Assembly (NCBI GenBank): GCA_900155495.1 | Contig: FTLJ01000050.1 | Span: forward strand, 1 to 64,000 | DNA: 64,000 nt | Source: Porogramme epimiltina | Taxonomy: Eukaryota > Basidiomycota > Agaricomycetes > Polyporales > Polyporaceae | Direction of reading: 5' to 3' | Part shown: positions 34,482 through 45,854 of the stretch, piece by piece | How positions within the stretch are numbered: the first letter of the stretch is position 1 | How the letters are laid out: every line of letters starts with the position of its first letter | Made by a program: the position numbers and the translations under genes | The notes under the pieces: model-generated | Databases searched by the model: none | What the model saw: only the letters and a program-made list of their open reading frames with translations | What the model was told of the DNA's origin: nothing

Positions 34482-36334
34482 TTAGATTGCTATTACTGTC
34501 GCAGCGGAAGTGGCGTGGCTACCGAAGCCCTCCATCTTCTCCGGGTCGAACACGCCCTTCTTTGAGGGGGCGGGCTCGTCGGGGACGTACGGCGCCTTGA
34601 ACATGGAGCCGTCGATGAACGCGGGGATGCTCCGGAGGAAGACGGTGATCCAGAGGAGGAACACGATCCCTGCGGAGGCGCAAGATGAGTCAGTCGCCCG
34701 TGGGCGCCGCACCGAGGGGCTGTGAGCGGGACGGGACGTACCAGTCCATGCGGCGCCGATGACGCGGAAGACGGGGCTGTCCAGGACCTTGGCGAGCTGC
34801 ACGCACAGGAGGGCGAACACCCCGTTCGGGAAAATAAGGCCCCAGTACGCCATCGAGAACGGCAGGTTGTGCGTGCTCCGGACGTGCCCGATGGAGATGA
34901 CGGCGAGGAGGATCCAGGCGACGCCCATCGAGAAGAGGACGTACGCGCCGAGGAAGCAGCCCGCGAAGATCATCTGGCCCGCGAGCTGGATCGTGGGGAA
35001 CGTCTCGCCCATGTGCAGCGGCAGGAGCTCGGAGAGGTCCTGGCCGTTCACGAGCAGCGAGAACCCGCCCTGTCCGAGCGGGCCGAGTGTGATGAATGCG
35101 GAGAGGATGAGGGCCGGGTCGGGGGGCCCGCTGGTGATGAGGCGGAGGAGGTACACGGTGATCATCATGATCGCGAAGCTGAGACCGATGATGACCATTG
35201 AGAAGGAGAATGCGGAGGTGAGGAGTGCGATGGTGGTTGAGACGGGCATGAACGCATGCGAGAGGAGGCCGCCAGACGACGACGCGACGATGAGGGTGAC
35301 GACGGGGAGTAGCCAGGTCGCGGCCATCTTCGGAATGGAGTGCTCCTGACGAGTCATCCTGAGAGCGTATGAGTGCAGTGAGCGGGATCGTCGGGAAAAC
35401 GGGAGACTTACATGGCATATAGCATACCAAATGCGCATAGGTAGGAGACAGCGGAATCCAGCCACCAGAATCCCCACAGGGTCCAGAGGAAAGGCTCTCC
35501 TCCGAATCCCCAGTCCTGGTTGATGTTCTACGATGATTATTAGCACCACTGTTGACCTCCGACGCTCGGAACAAACTCACCAATGCAGAGTTGATCAGTG
35601 TAGCGGCTCCCATGGGGAAGCATCCGACGAAGAGACTTTGTGCGGGATGTTTGATCATCATACCCCAAATCTAATGGACAAACCACATGGTCAGAAGGTC
35701 CGATGAAACACCTACCTGTTCAGCCACGCACCTCAGGGAACAACACATATCGGAGGATTGTGCAGATGCAGACAAATGTGAAGAGTACGAGGTTGAGTAG
35801 GAAGATGATGAGTGCGGCAACCTTGAGCGCCAGGCTGTCGTTGTGGTAAGGAAAGTTGTGCAAAAGGGCCGAGACGACGCCCGTGCCCATGATTACAGCA
35901 TGCCAGGCCCAAGTGAAATGACTGTGAGGAGGACGTCAGCTGCGTTCTATTTGAGGTGTGAGAAGCCCGGAGTGGAGCATGGGTTGAGAAGGAAACGGAG
36001 GGCGCAAGCCGGAGACGGATCGTATCCCCGTTGGCCAACGTGCGCCAGTCAACGATGTGGTTAACCATCCGACGATGTGGACGCCACAACGCCCAACGAT
36101 GAGCACGACTTGCTCGAAATTGCGCCATCGAGCGGGCCCGGTATGCCGTATATGCCAAATCAGGAAGGCGTTTGCCCCTCTAGACGCCCTTGTCATCCGC
36201 CTGGTGCTCCCCCCCCCGGACCCTTTACCCCCCTTCCCCGACCCATCTCCTCTCTCAGCGGCCAAAATATGAAAAACTCACCGAATACGCTCCCTCCAGC
36301 TCTTCCATTGATAAACTGGCAAGATAAGCGTCAT
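34482..36334 (-). CDS. SSU1: SSU1-type sulfite efflux / C4-dicarboxylate transporter, paralogue 2
   Basis: Six exons (36334-36282, 35921-35732, 35670-35581, 35527-35412, 35358-34742, 34669-34482) give 417 aa. The membrane blocks mirror paralogue 1: RHFTWAWHAVIMGTGVVSAL, KHPAQSLFVGCFPMGAATLI, ATWLLPVVTLIVASSSGGLL, LGPLGQGGFSLLVNGQ and YWGLIFPNGVFALL. The first exon (MTLILPVYQWKSWRERIR) was placed by matching the RHFT junction and phase of paralogue 1; it requires a 360-nt first intron, the least certain part. Paralogue 2 has an extra intron in the NINQDWGFGGEP region, and its last intron position is also different, so the pair is not recent. The tail is Pro/Lys-rich (EPAPSKKGVFDPEKMEG). The role is the same as for paralogue 1; differential substrate or regulation is possible. 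Confidence 0.9.
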
Positions 36335-37922
36335 CTTGGGCAGAGGAGCAACGCCCTACAGAACAGACGAAGGCCAAAGAAAGTGGGAAAGGGCAGAAGC
36401 GGCCAGCACGGCAGTCGCTGACTATATAGAAACGGGCCATGCTTGGGGTCTCCACGAGCAAGAATCCTCGTCGAGAGATTGGAACGAGGGCCGGAGCGCG
36501 TGCAGGTAGCGAATTCGGAATTGCAGTGCTTGTCAGGCTCTCGCCTCCAATGGGGGCAAACGTATATGACGCGGAACCGCGATAGCCAGCGCGGCATGAG
36601 ACACCGCGCGCAACAGTGCCTACCATCAATTCCGAATTGTTTGGCCACTCCTGGTGGGAGCATTCCCCCGGGACGCCGTTCTCAGCCTGTGCTGGGACTG
36701 TTCCGAACAGCCTATGTCACGTGTATACACAAAACATTTGTACGGAGCTCCGTGTGACATTTTCCCAGTCCCGAGGGAGGTTCATGTGCGAGGACAAGCC
36801 GTTGTGGTTAGCAACTGAAATGGATATACTCCTTACGGTGTGTTACGAACTGAGGGCGCCCTCGAGTTCCAGAGTCGAAGGCGTTACGTGCGGAAGCATG
36901 GATCGCGTCTATTATGGCATGAGACATTACGACACATGTACGATTCCGGAGCACACTGTCATCGTCCGCATTGGACCGTGGGCACCCGTCAGCAAATCCT
37001 CCGGCCGGAGTGGGTTGCAAATATAGGAGCATCGCCCGCATTAAATACGTCGTTCCGTATTTCTGCCCCTACGACGTTCGGGCGGAACCAGACCTTTCCA
37101 TTGTCCCCGCTCCTCTTGCATGCCGGTGGCCCGTGTGCTTCCGGTGCTACGGCATGGGTGTATGTGACAGGCTGTCGCTGAGCGTCCCGCGAACTGGTAC
37201 GGTGTCCATTCCCGATGTACCTCCGCTGAGGACGGGCAACGGCGTACCGCAGTCCACAGAGCGGCACTCCGACGGCCGACCAGCTAGACTCGTCGGCTTA
37301 CCACCGGATAGTTAGCACATGGGGTGCGTCTCTTCTCGCAAACCGGAAAGCAGGATAGCGAGGTAGTCATCTACATGATATGGCCTGTCATCGAACACTG
37401 CATGTTAACAACGCGCGAGAAAGCACAGAGGGCTTATTCACCAGTCACGAGGCTAGGAACTCGTTGGCTATGAGGGAGCCATCTCATAAGTGCATGGTCG
37501 TCACTGCGATCGTGAAACGTGCTGGACAGATTGTCCACAGAATGCGATGTGTGCGGCGTCTTGGCGTTGCATCATGTCGGGATTTGCGTCTGGTGCCACT
37601 GGTGTCTCCCGGGGCTGCAACGGCTGCGGTGCGGGTGGACGGTCGACGCAACGGAGGACTTGGCGTGAGTGGTGGAGAGAGAGAACGTTTAGCAAGAGGG
37701 GTTTGGCAGAGAGAGAGGATGATGGATGCATTCCACGCCGGACGCCGGAGCGGAGGGCGTTGCCACGACGGACCTTCCGCAGTTGGATAGTCGCCTGCCT
37801 GTTTTGGGTGCATCGCCCGGCATGCGTCGCGCCGTGCGTGTCACGCTCCGACCCGCCCTCGTCCCCGCGCCCCTCCCCGCGCCCCGTTCTCCACCCGCCG
37901 CGCCCCGCCCCAGGTCTCCGCT
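36335..37922. other. Divergent intergenic region, 1.6 kb
   Basis: It separates SSU1 paralogue 2 (minus) from the phosphatidylinositol 4-kinase (plus). It contains a 12-bp inverted repeat (aattcggaattg at 36512-36523, caattccgaatt at 36627-36638) and a C-rich stretch just before 37923. Open frames here have no splice support and no recognisable product. Confidence 0.45.
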
Positions 37923-40900
37923 ATGCCACCGAGCCGCTCCGAGTATCAGCCCCTTGCCCAGAGCGTGGACGACGAGGAGGCCGACGTCTCCGAGAGTCTC
38001 GCCCGCCCGACACGCGGTCTCCGGCGTCCACAGCGACCGGTACACATCGACTTGAGTAAGCTAGACAACGCGTTCAAGAGGTGCGTCATCTGTATATGCG
38101 GCTTGGCACTCGCAATAACCAGACTGTCCCTCTGTGTCCAGGTGGACAGAGTCCATCGCCCAAAAGGTCAAGCGTAAGAAGAAGGTCGAAGACAACTCCA
38201 GGAAGGACATATGGCACAGTGTCTTTGAGCCACCCTATGTTGCCTCAACCTCGTACCCCGGTCCCGTGAGTCTCCCTATATCTCGTGCAACATTTGGACG
38301 GAGATGTCCTGACGTGTCCGTCACATTAAGGTGAAGACACTCGACCATAAACCCCCTATGACCGCCGACGGGTTCGAGCTGTGAGTACCCCTAGAATGTC
38401 GTTCATGTTCTCTAGCTGATAATACAAGATATGTGCAATCAGTGCGAGATGCAATTGCCGAGGGTATTCACCCCAAAATGATCGTCAAGGGGTCCTCTGG
38501 GTCGTACTTCGCGCGGGCGAAGGTTGACGGTCGAGTGCAGACAGTAGCGTGAGTTCTTTGGTCCTCCCGAAACCGGGCACCCCCTCATCCGCAACCAGTG
38601 TCTTCAAACCTAAAGATGAGGAGCCCTATGGACGTTTGAACCCGAAGGTGTGTAAGACCTCGGTGTAATGTCCTCATGCACACGGCTGAAGCGAATGGCC
38701 AGACCACGAAGTGGCTGCACAGGCAGTTCCGGTGGATTATACCTTTCGGTCGAGCATGTCTTATACCCAACTTGAGGTGTGTCCATTGGAATCTCCACCA
38801 CGTCTTATTCAAACACTTGCCGTCACAGCTACGTCTCTGAAGCGGCCGCGTCATTGCTCGATGACCGCCTAAGCCTTAATATCGTCCCTCGGACACAGCT
38901 CGTGTCCCTATCCAGCCAGGTGCGTGCTCTCTCCCAACTTTGACGACGGAACGCTGACCATATTGTAGGCATTCTTCTATGACTGGCTCGACAGAACTGC
39001 AGCCAAGAAGGGCAAGCCACTCCCGGAGAAAATCGGCAGCATGCAGTTTTTCCTTCACGGATTCACAGGTATGTTGTCTCCACAAGGCATCCCCTCCCTG
39101 CCCTGATCATCTATAGACGCATCCGATTTCCTGCGCAAGCACCCATGGCCGGGACGAGCTATTTCTGACACCTTCGGTGACGACAGCCATAGGAAAGGCG
39201 GCATCTCCAAGAAGTTCCTTTCAGCTGTGAATGTCGTATGCGGCAAAACCGGCGCGGAAGAGGAGTTCGATGACGACGATGACGATGTTGACCATCGTTT
39301 GTACGATAGTTCGGAGAGCCGGACTGGCGAGCCCTTTTACTGGACACCAGCTTTGCAAGACAATTTCCGAGAGGAGCTTGAAAAGTGAGTGGACTCGACG
39401 CGGTTTCTGCCAAGTCGCTCACATTCCTTCCCCCCAGACTTGTTTTACTAGGTACTCGTCTTCGGATGAACCTCCCATAGCATATCGCTGACAATCCTCA
39501 GATTATCTCATGCTGAATACTGATCGAGGAGCCGACAACTACATGATCAAGTACTGTGAAGGCGACCACTCGAAATCACTCGTCGATGTTGCCCCGTCAC
39601 GAATGTCACGACCTGAAATGCCAATGATGTCGGAGTTACGCCGAACGGACACTAACGGCAGCGGAAATATCTTCGCTGGCCCTTCAGCACCGCCTATGTA
39701 CCCTCAGAACTACGCTACCTCTAATCTTCCATACACGAGGCAACCCCATATACACATTGCCGCGATCGACAACTCGCTTTCCTTCCCGCACGAGCACCCG
39801 AAAGGCTGGAGGTCGTACACTTACGGATGGCTTTACCTACCTGTTACCATCATCGGGCGGCCATTCAGTCAGAAGACTCGCGACCATTTCTTGCCTTTGC
39901 TGACATCGAAGACGTGGTGGTCGGACACTACGTACGAGCTACGGAAGCTATTCGCGGTCGACCCAGACTTCCACCCAAAGATGTTCAGGGCGAGTATTCG
40001 TCCAGCGCACATGCAGTTGCCCAAGTAACTGATCTCTTGTCATACAGAGGCAACTCGCTGTCATCAAGGGCCAAGCCTGGAACATTGTGCAGTCACTGAG
40101 ACATGCGGTGAGCCGTGGTCCCTCCAATCACATGTAGCTACTTACTGACATACATGGGCAGGACGAAGGTAAACCATGTCTTCTCATGTCGTCACCATAC
40201 CGGCACTGACAGGCATCTAGGTCCTCTGGAGCTCACGCGAAGGACGAAGGTTCTCGTATGGGATGACGACATTCCCGTTACCGAGGATATGATTCCCCTG
40301 CCCAATCCAGAGAACCACAACGGCAGCTCGTACTCCGCCCAGGTCCCCACTATCTCCCCGCGCGCGTCTATTGCGTCCATGCCCCCGCTGCCCACGCAGC
40401 CCCGGCGCACGCGTAGCCAGAGCATCTCCGGCTTCCCGCCGCCCATCCGGCGCCTCTCGACCGACATGACGGGCCTCTCGCGCCCCGTCTCCTTCTCCGC
40501 CAAGTTCCAGCGGGTGCACCCCGCGACGACGGGCGTGACCGTGCTCGAGCACATGGAGCGCCTCGACGCCGTCGAGGCCGGGCTCAAGCGCCTCGGCGTC
40601 GACGACACCGTCGCAGAGGAGGAAGGCGAGGATGACGAGGAGGTCGACGTCGGCGAGTCTTCGTCCTCCGCCCCGCAGCCGTCTCAGCTGCAACTCGGGA
40701 TGCCGTCCTCTGCGCCCGCGACGCAGACGTCGTTCCTCGCCGCGTCTCCGCCGCTCTCGCGCGAGCCGTCCGGCGAGGGCGCGCTGCTGACGCCGTCGGC
40801 GCCGTCGGAGCGGCTCGCCGCGGTCCCCGAGGGCGAGGACGGCGACGGCGACGTTGGCGCGGGCCTGTCGATGTCGTTCACGGAGGCGGACCTGGCTGCG

Positions 40901-41168
40901 CTCTCCAAGAGCACCAGCCACATCGAGGCGCCACAGTCGACCCTGCACGGGCGCTACGCGAGCTACGAGGCACACAGGGAGGTCTTCGACAACCTCGAGT
41001 GGATGCCGGGCGACTCCGCGGAGAGTCCGAAGACGCGGATGATGGTCGTCGAGGTGAGTCACCGCTTCGCACACTTCTCGCTGCGCGAAGTGCGGATGCT
41101 GATCTGCGCCTCCCCGTATCTAGCGTTTGGAAACCGTCGACGCCAAACCGCTCTGCTCGTGCTGGTGA
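37923..41168 (+). CDS. LSB6: Type II phosphatidylinositol 4-kinase
   Basis: Fifteen exons: 37923-38080, 38142-38265, 38331-38380, 38429-38548, 38599-38647, 38703-38776, 38829-38919, 38969-39068, 39117-39384, 39438-39451, 39502-39989, 40048-40107, 40162-40168, 40221-41053, 41124-41168; 826 aa. The kinase core shows the nucleotide-binding loop GSSGSYFARA, VFKPKDEEPYGRLNPK, the catalytic loop MLNTDRGADNYMIKY and the metal-binding AIDNSLSFP. FRRQLAVIKGQAWNIVQSLR follows. These are type II PI4K (Lsb6) features; the enzyme makes PI4P on Golgi, endosome and vacuole membranes. A Ser-rich, acidic C-terminal extension of about 300 residues follows the kinase and ends in CSCW. The metazoan palmitoylated Cys cluster is not seen in the core. 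Two oddities are a 7-nt exon and an intron with a GC donor after 39989. Confidence 0.94.
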
Positions 41169-41366
41169 GGACGGTAATGGGGATATTTGGAGAGGACTTG
41201 GATCATATGTTTTGTTCTACTGCTGTCCGGATGCTTTGCATTTATATCTTGTCGACTGGTCGCTCACTACTCCAATCATGTACATCTTGGCCTAATGCTG
41301 GCTTCATCCCAATATACGCATAGATACTAGACTACAGTTCGGACAGATGCTCGCCCGCAGCGCGGT

Positions 41367-42996
41367 TCACTCTCCTTCTGCCATCAGCCACTGCGCAAAG
41401 TCGTCCAGCCTCTGCTTCTCGTCGCCCTCGCCGAAGATGTCCCCATGGCCGCCGCGCTTGAATCGCTGTCGGCCGTTGAAGAGAGTCGCCTCTATTCGCC
41501 GCCCGGCGAAGAATCGGCCGTTCATTTTCTGCGGGGGCGAGGCCACACCGAGCCCCAGTCAGCCCCGCGGACACATTTAGAGTTGGCGACGGGCGAGCAC
41601 TCACGATGACGCATGCCTGCGCGCTGACTGGGTCCTTGAACTTGACCGTCATGACGCCGTCGGGCTCGGCCTGGCGCGGGGCGCGGGGCGCGGGGGCGTG
41701 AGCTCGATCGCCACAGCACAACAGATGGCGCAACGCACGTCATAGAGCACGACATTCGTGACCTCTCCCAGGGACGCGCATTCATCGCGGACCTCTTCTT
41801 TGAGGTCGAGCAGGAGCGACTTGTCTTCCTCCAATTCCTGCAGCGTGAACATACGCTTCAACACGACGACGCGCCCGTGCTTGTTCGCAGCGTTCGCCTT
41901 GTCCTCCTCCGTGATCGTCGGCCCGAACCCGTCCTCGTCGTCCCACTCGCCGAGCTTTCTGTGAGGCAGGGCCGCGCACGCGCGGGCGAATGAGCGCCCT
42001 GTGAACACCAAATTCTGAGGACCAGAGGTAACACGCACTTTTGCATCTTCCCGATCCTCCTCGTCGCCCGCTTCTTGTCCTCAATCGTCTTCCTCGGACG
42101 CGGCTTCCCCTCACCCGCGCCTCCACCACCGCCCGCCACGCCCGTACCGCCACCGCCCTCGTGCTTGTGCCCGAACTCGGCGCGCTGCACGCGCATGCGC
42201 GTCGCGGGCTCGCCGGGGCGCAGCTCCGCGTCGTCGAGCATCGCGATCGCGAGCTCGACGCTCTCCTCGCGGAAGTACACGACGAGCGCGTCGCCCGAGA
42301 AGCCCCCGTCGTCCTCGCGCGCGTAGAGCTTCACCTTCGGGTCCCCCGCGTCGTCCTCCTCGATGAGCCCGAACTTGCCGAACCGCGTGCAGATCTCGTC
42401 CACGTCCGTGTCCGCCGGGAGGCCCGTCACGTACACCGCTGTGTTCTTCGACTTGCGCTCCGGTGCGGCCGCGCCGGGGGCGGAGGAGGACGAGGACGAG
42501 GCGCCAGCATTGGACCCGGACGCAATGGCGTTCCTGCCGCGCTTGGAGCCTGGTCCGATGTAGGGCCCGTCGGCGGGTTCCTTGCGCTTCTTGGTGCGTT
42601 TGAGGACGGGGGCAGCAGGGGTCTGTGTGCGGGATAGAAGGGTCTGCAACAAATTATGGATTAAGTGTATGCGGGAAACGCACCTCCTCGTCTACACCCG
42701 CCACCGAGTACGCGGCCTGTTGAGCCTTCAAGAGGTCTTCGTCCAGCTATGCTCGCAGAACGGTCTCATGAGGATTGGTTGAGAGTAGCTTGTATGAAGG
42801 ATGTACGCACTACTGGTACCCATGCACCCTTTGCGGCATCGTATTCCAGCTCGGAGCCATCGTCATGTTCAAACCGCCATGTTCCTGCGTTGCGGTCGTA
42901 GTGGACGCGTGGATCGTCGGCGAATGCTGCAGTTTGGGCTTCTGCGGATGACCCGCTAGCTAGCGCCGCAGGGGGCGCGTCGTTTGGTGCTGACAT
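41367..42996 (-). CDS. CUS2: CUS2/Tat-SF1-like U2 snRNP splicing factor
   Basis: Six exons (42996-42811, 42746-42684, 42643-42039, 41958-41739, 41670-41605, 41528-41367) give 433 aa. The N terminus has the Tat-SF1 pattern WRFEHDDGSELEYD...GAWVPV then DEDLLKAQQAAYSVAGVDEE. The first RNA-recognition motif starts KNTAVYVTGLPADTDVDEI. The second, near residues 300-400, has CASLGEVTNVVLYD, GVMTVKFKD, AQACVIKMNGRFF and GRRIEATLFNG, the form of an U2AF-homology motif with its R-X-F loop. Between them is a basic Gly-rich linker. In yeast Cus2 and human Tat-SF1 this protein binds the U2 component SF3b155 and helps remodel U2 snRNA before branch-point recognition. Its 3' end converges on the PI4-kinase gene with about 200 bases between stops. 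Confidence 0.92.
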
Positions 42997-43369
42997 TCGG
43001 AAGTGGTGCAAGAAAGTGTCCGACGAAGAGTAGAAGAGACTGGAATTTGGACAGCAACGAGAATGGCCAACTAGGAATCAATGGGCAAACGGCAGAGTTC
43101 CAAGGGGCGAGGAGTGGATTGGCGCGTGCAAGGTGCTGCTTCCCACGTGCGCGGATTCCTTACCCTAATTCACCCTACTATCCAGCTTATTTTCGTTCGG
43201 GCTCAGCACATTAAGTGCATATATCCGGATATGTGCGTTTACTTATCACAGACCATTCCATGTATGTGACCACAGAGGGAGGTGATGAAAAGATGTCCAG
43301 ACATGACAACAACGGCCGACAACTTCATGCGAAGCACGGGGAGACAGTGGATGTATTGCCTCATCTACT

Positions 43370-44096
43370 CTACTTCACGAGGATCATGGGGAAGTACGCA
43401 TTCGGGTCATGAGGGGCATCTTCCGCACGCTCCGGGCGCCATGTCTTGAATGCCTTGGGGGGAACGGGGGGGAGCTTGGACTCGGAGTATGCCTTGCGAG
43501 CCGAGACGATGGTGGCAATAGCTTGAGTGAGGTCGACCGCGCTTTGCTGTTCCGCGGGGACGGACGCGCCCTGGGCTTCTGCGGGAGCAGGAATACTGCA
43601 ATGTGGATTGGCGGAGGTGTGAGTGGAAAGATCCGAGCAAGCGGAGGACATTGAGCACGTACACTTGCTGTGCCCTTGCGTGATCGAGGAGGAGGGTGGA
43701 AAGCTCTGACTGCGTCACTACAGAGAGCTGGGGGTACGCGCGGCGGACATCGCGTTTCCAGTACGGGTTCTGCGCGTAGTCGGACGCTGTGGAGATAGAA
43801 TGCGAATGAATGGGTGCTCCTCACGTCCACGAAGGTTGAGTGTCCGACAGTACCTTTAGTGGCAGGCGTGGAGTACTTCTCTGGCCGCGAGCCGGGCTGA
43901 GGGTAGCGGTGCAGGCTTGCAATGGGCAGGCCGCTGGAGATGTTGGGGTCTACCGCAACAGCATCCCCTGCGAAAGCGCGACAGGTTTGAGGATCTGGGG
44001 CGCACGGATGAAACAAACCGACGCACGGAATTTCTTCCAAAATCCCTTGGGGTTGAGGTGGTAGAGAGTGTGGTCGGCAGCCTTGCGGGTTGCCAT
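43370..44096 (-). CDS. Mitochondrial complex I accessory subunit, fungal 21 kDa type
   Basis: Four exons (44096-44027, 43967-43854, 43786-43663, 43595-43370) give 177 aa. The order MATRKAADHTLYHLNPKGFW, SGLPIASLHRYPQPGSRPE, DYAQNPYWKRDVRRAYPQLS and VVTQSELSTLLL matches the fungal 21 kDa subunit of NADH:ubiquinone oxidoreductase, and the block YWKRDVRR..YP is its most typical feature. It should be part of the membrane arm of complex I in the inner mitochondrial membrane. No long cleavable presequence is seen. The length fits the family. It is divergent from the UPF0643 gene, with 816 bases between start codons. Confidence 0.85.
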
Positions 44097-44912
44097 GGGT
44101 GAGCGGACGCGGCGAAGGTGGAGAGGACGGTGTCGGGAAGAGGCTTGCCACCGGGCCCAGCGGCGAGGACGCGGGTACGCCCGCCAGTCACATGCTCTGA
44201 ATTCCGCGGGCGCCTCGTCAGGCGCTCAGAGAGAGATACAGCCCACACGCGAAAACTCCGCCCTCGCTCGCTCCGCGAAGAGCGTAGACAGCGTCGACGG
44301 TCTTTACCAATTGGACGGCCTCCAATTGCCCCCCGAGGGCCGCCGGTCGCAACATGCCGCGCGCTGCCAGCACCCGCGCACCCATCCGGCGATTGACTTG
44401 ATTGACCTGCAGCCCAGCCCCACTCCCTACCACGCCCAGTCTGGCATCACCGGCGACTCGCCAACCACCTAGGGCCCACCAGACCGTATCTTCGTTTCGC
44501 TTCCGTGTGCGATGCCATTGACATCCGCCTATTGCCAGCGTTCCCTTAGGTTCCGCCAGCTCTCGGTGCTGAAACGTCCAGCCATTGGCCAATTCGCGGC
44601 CCCTGTGCGTCTGAATCGCGCAATCGCGTGGCTCGCTTTACACCACCTCACACCATCTGCGCAACATGGACATTTGCCCGCTGAATTCTCCTCGTCGGCA
44701 GCGCACACTATGCTTCTGCAGATCAACGGACCTGGCGTCACTCTGGCGGACAATATCGCCCGTTGTCGCATATAAACCTCTCCGAGGCCCTCCGTCCTCT
44801 TTACTACAAAATCCTCTGTTCCCCCCTCCGCCCAACCCCGGTCTTCACCGACACTTCAACCTCCTCACCCAGTTGTCCTCTTTCAGAAGCCCTCTACACA
44901 AAACCAGCCTCA
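44097..44912. other. Divergent promoter of complex I subunit and UPF0643 gene
   Basis: No exon is supported in this interval. The only clear element is a TATA box on the plus strand at 44771. Confidence 0.5.
44771..44776 (+). promoter_or_regulatory. TATA box of the UPF0643 gene
   Basis: TATAAA lies 142 bases upstream of the ATG at 44913 and is followed by a long C/T-rich leader ending at caaaaccagcctcaATG. Confidence 0.45.
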
Positions 44913-45854
44913 ATGCCTGAGCACGCCATCGTGACCCCTGCCGCCGTGCTTGCGGCCGACCTCACCACCGCAACATCCACCGACCTCGTCCAGACGTCGA
45001 AGGAGGCCTCCCCGCCGTCACCCACCGCACAGAAACGGGACCCCCATGTCCTCCCTACCTTCTCTCGCTCACAGTCACCCATCCTCTACCTCCCGCCCCT
45101 CCTCTCGTCACTCCCCGAGGGCGTCGTGCACCCCGGCTACCCGCTTTCTGCACCCGCCTTGTCCTCCCCCGGAGCGCCCAAGCCACTCTCGACCACCGCA
45201 CGGCTTCCGACGATCGACCACGCCTCGCTCTCGCTACACCGCGCCCTGCACCACTTCCGGCCGCTTACGGACGAGTACGCGCTCGTGCCGTACGCGGACG
45301 CATTTAACTGGGACGAGCTCGAGCTCCCCGAAGACGACGAGCGCGAGTGGTACTGCGTCGCCTTCCGCAGCAAGCGCAAGGAGGGCAGCGACGGCGGACG
45401 TGAGTTCCCGCCTCCACTCCCCAGAACCCCCAACAACCCAGTCACTAACGCGCACCCTTTGCTTCCGCAGCGCTCTACGAGGCCGACAAAAAGGCCCACG
45501 AAGAGGCCGTCCAGAACGGAGGGGTGAGTCTCCCGCTGGGGAACCTTCTGCTTCGCGCTCGGGCACCGCCTTACGTACTTCCTCTTCCCTCCCCGCCGCC
45601 ACCCGCGGACACAGCTGATCCTCTACTGGTACGGCACGCCGCACCCCGCGACGGGGCTCAACCTCGCGACGTGCATCTGGCAGAGCCGCGCGCACGCCGC
45701 CGCGGCGAACTCGCGCCCGCACCACATCCGCGCGATGCGCCTCGCCGCGGCCTCGTACGAGCGCTACGACCTCGAGCGGTACCGCCTGCGCAAGGTCAAG
45801 GGCGAGCGCGGCGTGCGCGTCGAGGCGTACGACGGCGGGGACGTCGGCTGGTAG
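44913..45854 (+). CDS. UPF0643 family protein
   Basis: Three exons (44913-45399, 45471-45523, 45615-45854) give 259 aa. After a low-complexity N terminus the conserved family blocks appear in order: SLHRALHHFRPLTDEYALVP, FNWDELELPED, REWYCVAFRSKRKEGSDGG, LYEADKKAHEEAVQNGG, LYWYGTPHPATGLNLATCIW, then NSRPHHIRAMRLAAASYERY and GERGVRVEAYDGGDVGW at the end. This is the fungal UPF0643 family, which has no established biochemical function; a role cannot be inferred here. The terminal VGW and the two internal introns give a clean model. Only the N-terminal 60 residues are poorly conserved in appearance. Confidence 0.85.

Noticed and set aside
40217..41074. 285-codon minus-strand frame
   Set aside because: It is antisense to exon 14 of the PI4-kinase gene, in a GC-rich region, with Arg/Gly-rich translation and no domain.
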